In this document: piece after piece, positions 5,741-6,711 of the stretch
Layout of the letters: each line of letters starts with the position of its first letter
Numbering within the stretch: the first letter of the stretch is position 1
Origin: Betaproteobacteria bacterium
Lineage (GTDB): Bacteria > Pseudomonadota > Gammaproteobacteria > Burkholderiales > Usitatibacteraceae
Reading direction: 5' to 3'
DNA length: 6,711 nucleotides
Assembly: GCA_012274175.1 (NCBI GenBank)
Contig: JAAOZZ010000217.1
Location: forward strand, 1-6,711
Translations under genes and position numbers: made by a program
Notes under the pieces: model-generated
Told to the model about the DNA's origin: nothing
The model's database searches: none
Seen by the model: the letters and a program-made list of their open reading frames with translations, nothing else

Positions 5741-6711
5741 ATGTCCCCGAAGTCCGAGTACGTCCTACGCGAGCTGCTCACCATCGGCTTCCGCGCCTAC
5801 CCGCGCGGCCTGGCCAACGGCCTGCTGTTCGCCTGCATGACGGTGGCCCTGGTGTGGCAGGGCATGCCCCACGCATTCCTCGCGGCGTGGCTCGCCTCCT
5901 TCGTGCTGCTCGTGGCCGCGCGGCTCGCCATCGCACGGGCCTTCCTCGCCGCCGCCCCGCGCGCGGAAGCGCTCGAGGGCTGGGCGCTGCGGGGCGCGGT
6001 GGGCTACGGGGCCACCGGCCTCGCCTGGGGCATCCTCGGATCCGCCGCGATCGCCTTCGCGCCGGAGGTGCCGCTCTACAGCCTGTGGATCGTGTTCCTC
6101 ATCGCGCTCTTCGCGGTGCTGCAGGCGCAGACGACCGGATCCCATCCGCTCGTGTTCCGCTCCTTCACGCTCTGCGCGATGGCGCCGATCCTCGCCACGT
6201 CCCTGCTGCTGCCGGCGCCGCACTACGTCCTGCGCCTCCTCGCCGAGCTGCTCCTGCTCGCGATGGCGCTCCTCGTGGGCCGCAGCGGCAACCGCTACGT
6301 GGTGGATTCCGTCACCATGCGCTACGAGAACGTGGAGCTGCTCCACGACCTCATGGGGCAGAAGGACGCCCTCGCCCAGGCGAACCGCGACAAGACGCGC
6401 TTCCTCGCCGCGGCGAGCCACGACCTGCGCCAGCCGATGCAGGCCCTGGTGCTGCTGGTGGAGAGCTTGCAGGAGCGGGTGCAGCAGCCCGGCAACGTGC
6501 GCATCATGGAGAACATCCGCTCCTCGGTCGATGCGATGTCCGCCCTGCTGAACGAGATCCTCGACATCTCGCGCTTCGACGCGGGCACCGTGAAGCCGCA
6601 GCGCTCGTCGTTTCACGTGGCCACGGTGCTCGATCGCCTGCGCGGCGCCTTCACCCATCCCGCCGCGCAGAGGAACCTCGCTTTCCGGGTGCGCGGCGGG
6701 ATGGGTGAAGG
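5741..6711 (+). CDS. Membrane-bound sensor histidine kinase (3' truncated)
   Basis: The frame stays open from the ATG at 5741 to the window end, giving 323 complete residues; the ATP-binding domain and anything after it lie outside. Residues about 24-183 hold some six hydrophobic segments (about 24-40, 46-68, 85-107, 110-130, 142-158, 163-183) with short loops, so the sensor is likely buried in the membrane with little periplasmic part. A short coiled linker (about 192-217) leads into the HisKA dimerisation domain: NRDKTRFLAAASHDLRQP with phospho-acceptor His227, then a second helix around SSVDAMSALLNEILDISRFDAG (260-282). From family knowledge, 'SHDLRQP' kinases are often hybrid enzymes with a C-terminal receiver, but this cannot be checked here. 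The signal and partner regulator are unknown. The position just behind the HNH gene suggests a shared transcript. Confidence 0.92.
   Translation, partial: MSPKSEYVLRELLTIGFRAYPRGLANGLLFACMTVALVWQGMPHAFLAAWLASFVLLVAARLAIARAFLAAAPRAEALEGWALRGAVGYGATGLAWGILGSAAIAFAPEVPLYSLWIVFLIALFAVLQAQTTGSHPLVFRSFTLCAMAPILATSLLLPAPHYVLRLLAELLLLAMALLVGRSGNRYVVDSVTMRYENVELLHDLMGQKDALAQANRDKTRFLAAASHDLRQPMQALVLLVESLQERVQQPGNVRIMENIRSSVDAMSALLNEILDISRFDAGTVKPQRSSFHVATVLDRLRGAFTHPAAQRNLAFRVRGGMGE

Noticed and set aside
5765..6658. Long open frame on the minus strand opposite the histidine kinase
   Set aside because: Its product is dominated by Arg, Glu, His, Gly and Ala without helices or motifs, and the plus strand encodes a clear membrane kinase with a strong ribosome site. 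It is a mirror of G+C-rich codons.

Overview
The window comes from a G+C-rich chromosome with almost continuous coding. Most genes show the strong G/C third-position bias that makes long mirror-image open frames appear on the opposite strand. The YgfZ, class I pyrophosphatase, HNH protein and 'SHDLRQP' histidine kinase all look proteobacterial, most likely betaproteobacterial (from family recognition; no search was run). There is no sign of phage, transposon, plasmid, CRISPR array, tRNA or rRNA. The content reads as ordinary core chromosome. No stretch longer than about 85 bases lacks a gene.

Layout, left to right: (1) the 3' part of a large TPR-containing signalling protein (+, cut by the window start); (2) a small four-cysteine lipoprotein (-) whose 3' end overlaps it; (3) a YgfX-family small membrane protein (-) upstream of the lipoprotein; (4) ygfZ (+), a folate-binding Fe-S/tRNA-modification factor, head-to-head with ygfX so that both start codons may share one CATG; (5) a five-helix membrane protein of unknown function (-) whose end overlaps the ygfZ end by 43 bases; (6) an EamA/DMT transporter (+), divergent from it; (7) inorganic pyrophosphatase ppa (-), tail-to-tail with the transporter, 4 bases apart; (8) an HNH-nuclease-fold protein (+), divergent from ppa; (9) a membrane-bound sensor histidine kinase (+), 20 bases behind the HNH gene and cut by the window end.

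The strand changes at nearly every gene, so there are few operons. The plausible co-transcribed pairs are ygfX with the lipoprotein gene, and the HNH gene with the kinase gene. All three convergent junctions overlap or nearly touch, leaving no room for separate terminators, so transcripts must run into the neighbouring gene or end inside it.

I do not see a clear new system. The points most worth a second look are the HNH-plus-histidine-kinase pair, an apparently orphan ygfX (no sdhE/ygfY in view) facing ygfZ, the overlapping gene ends, and two proteins of unknown function.
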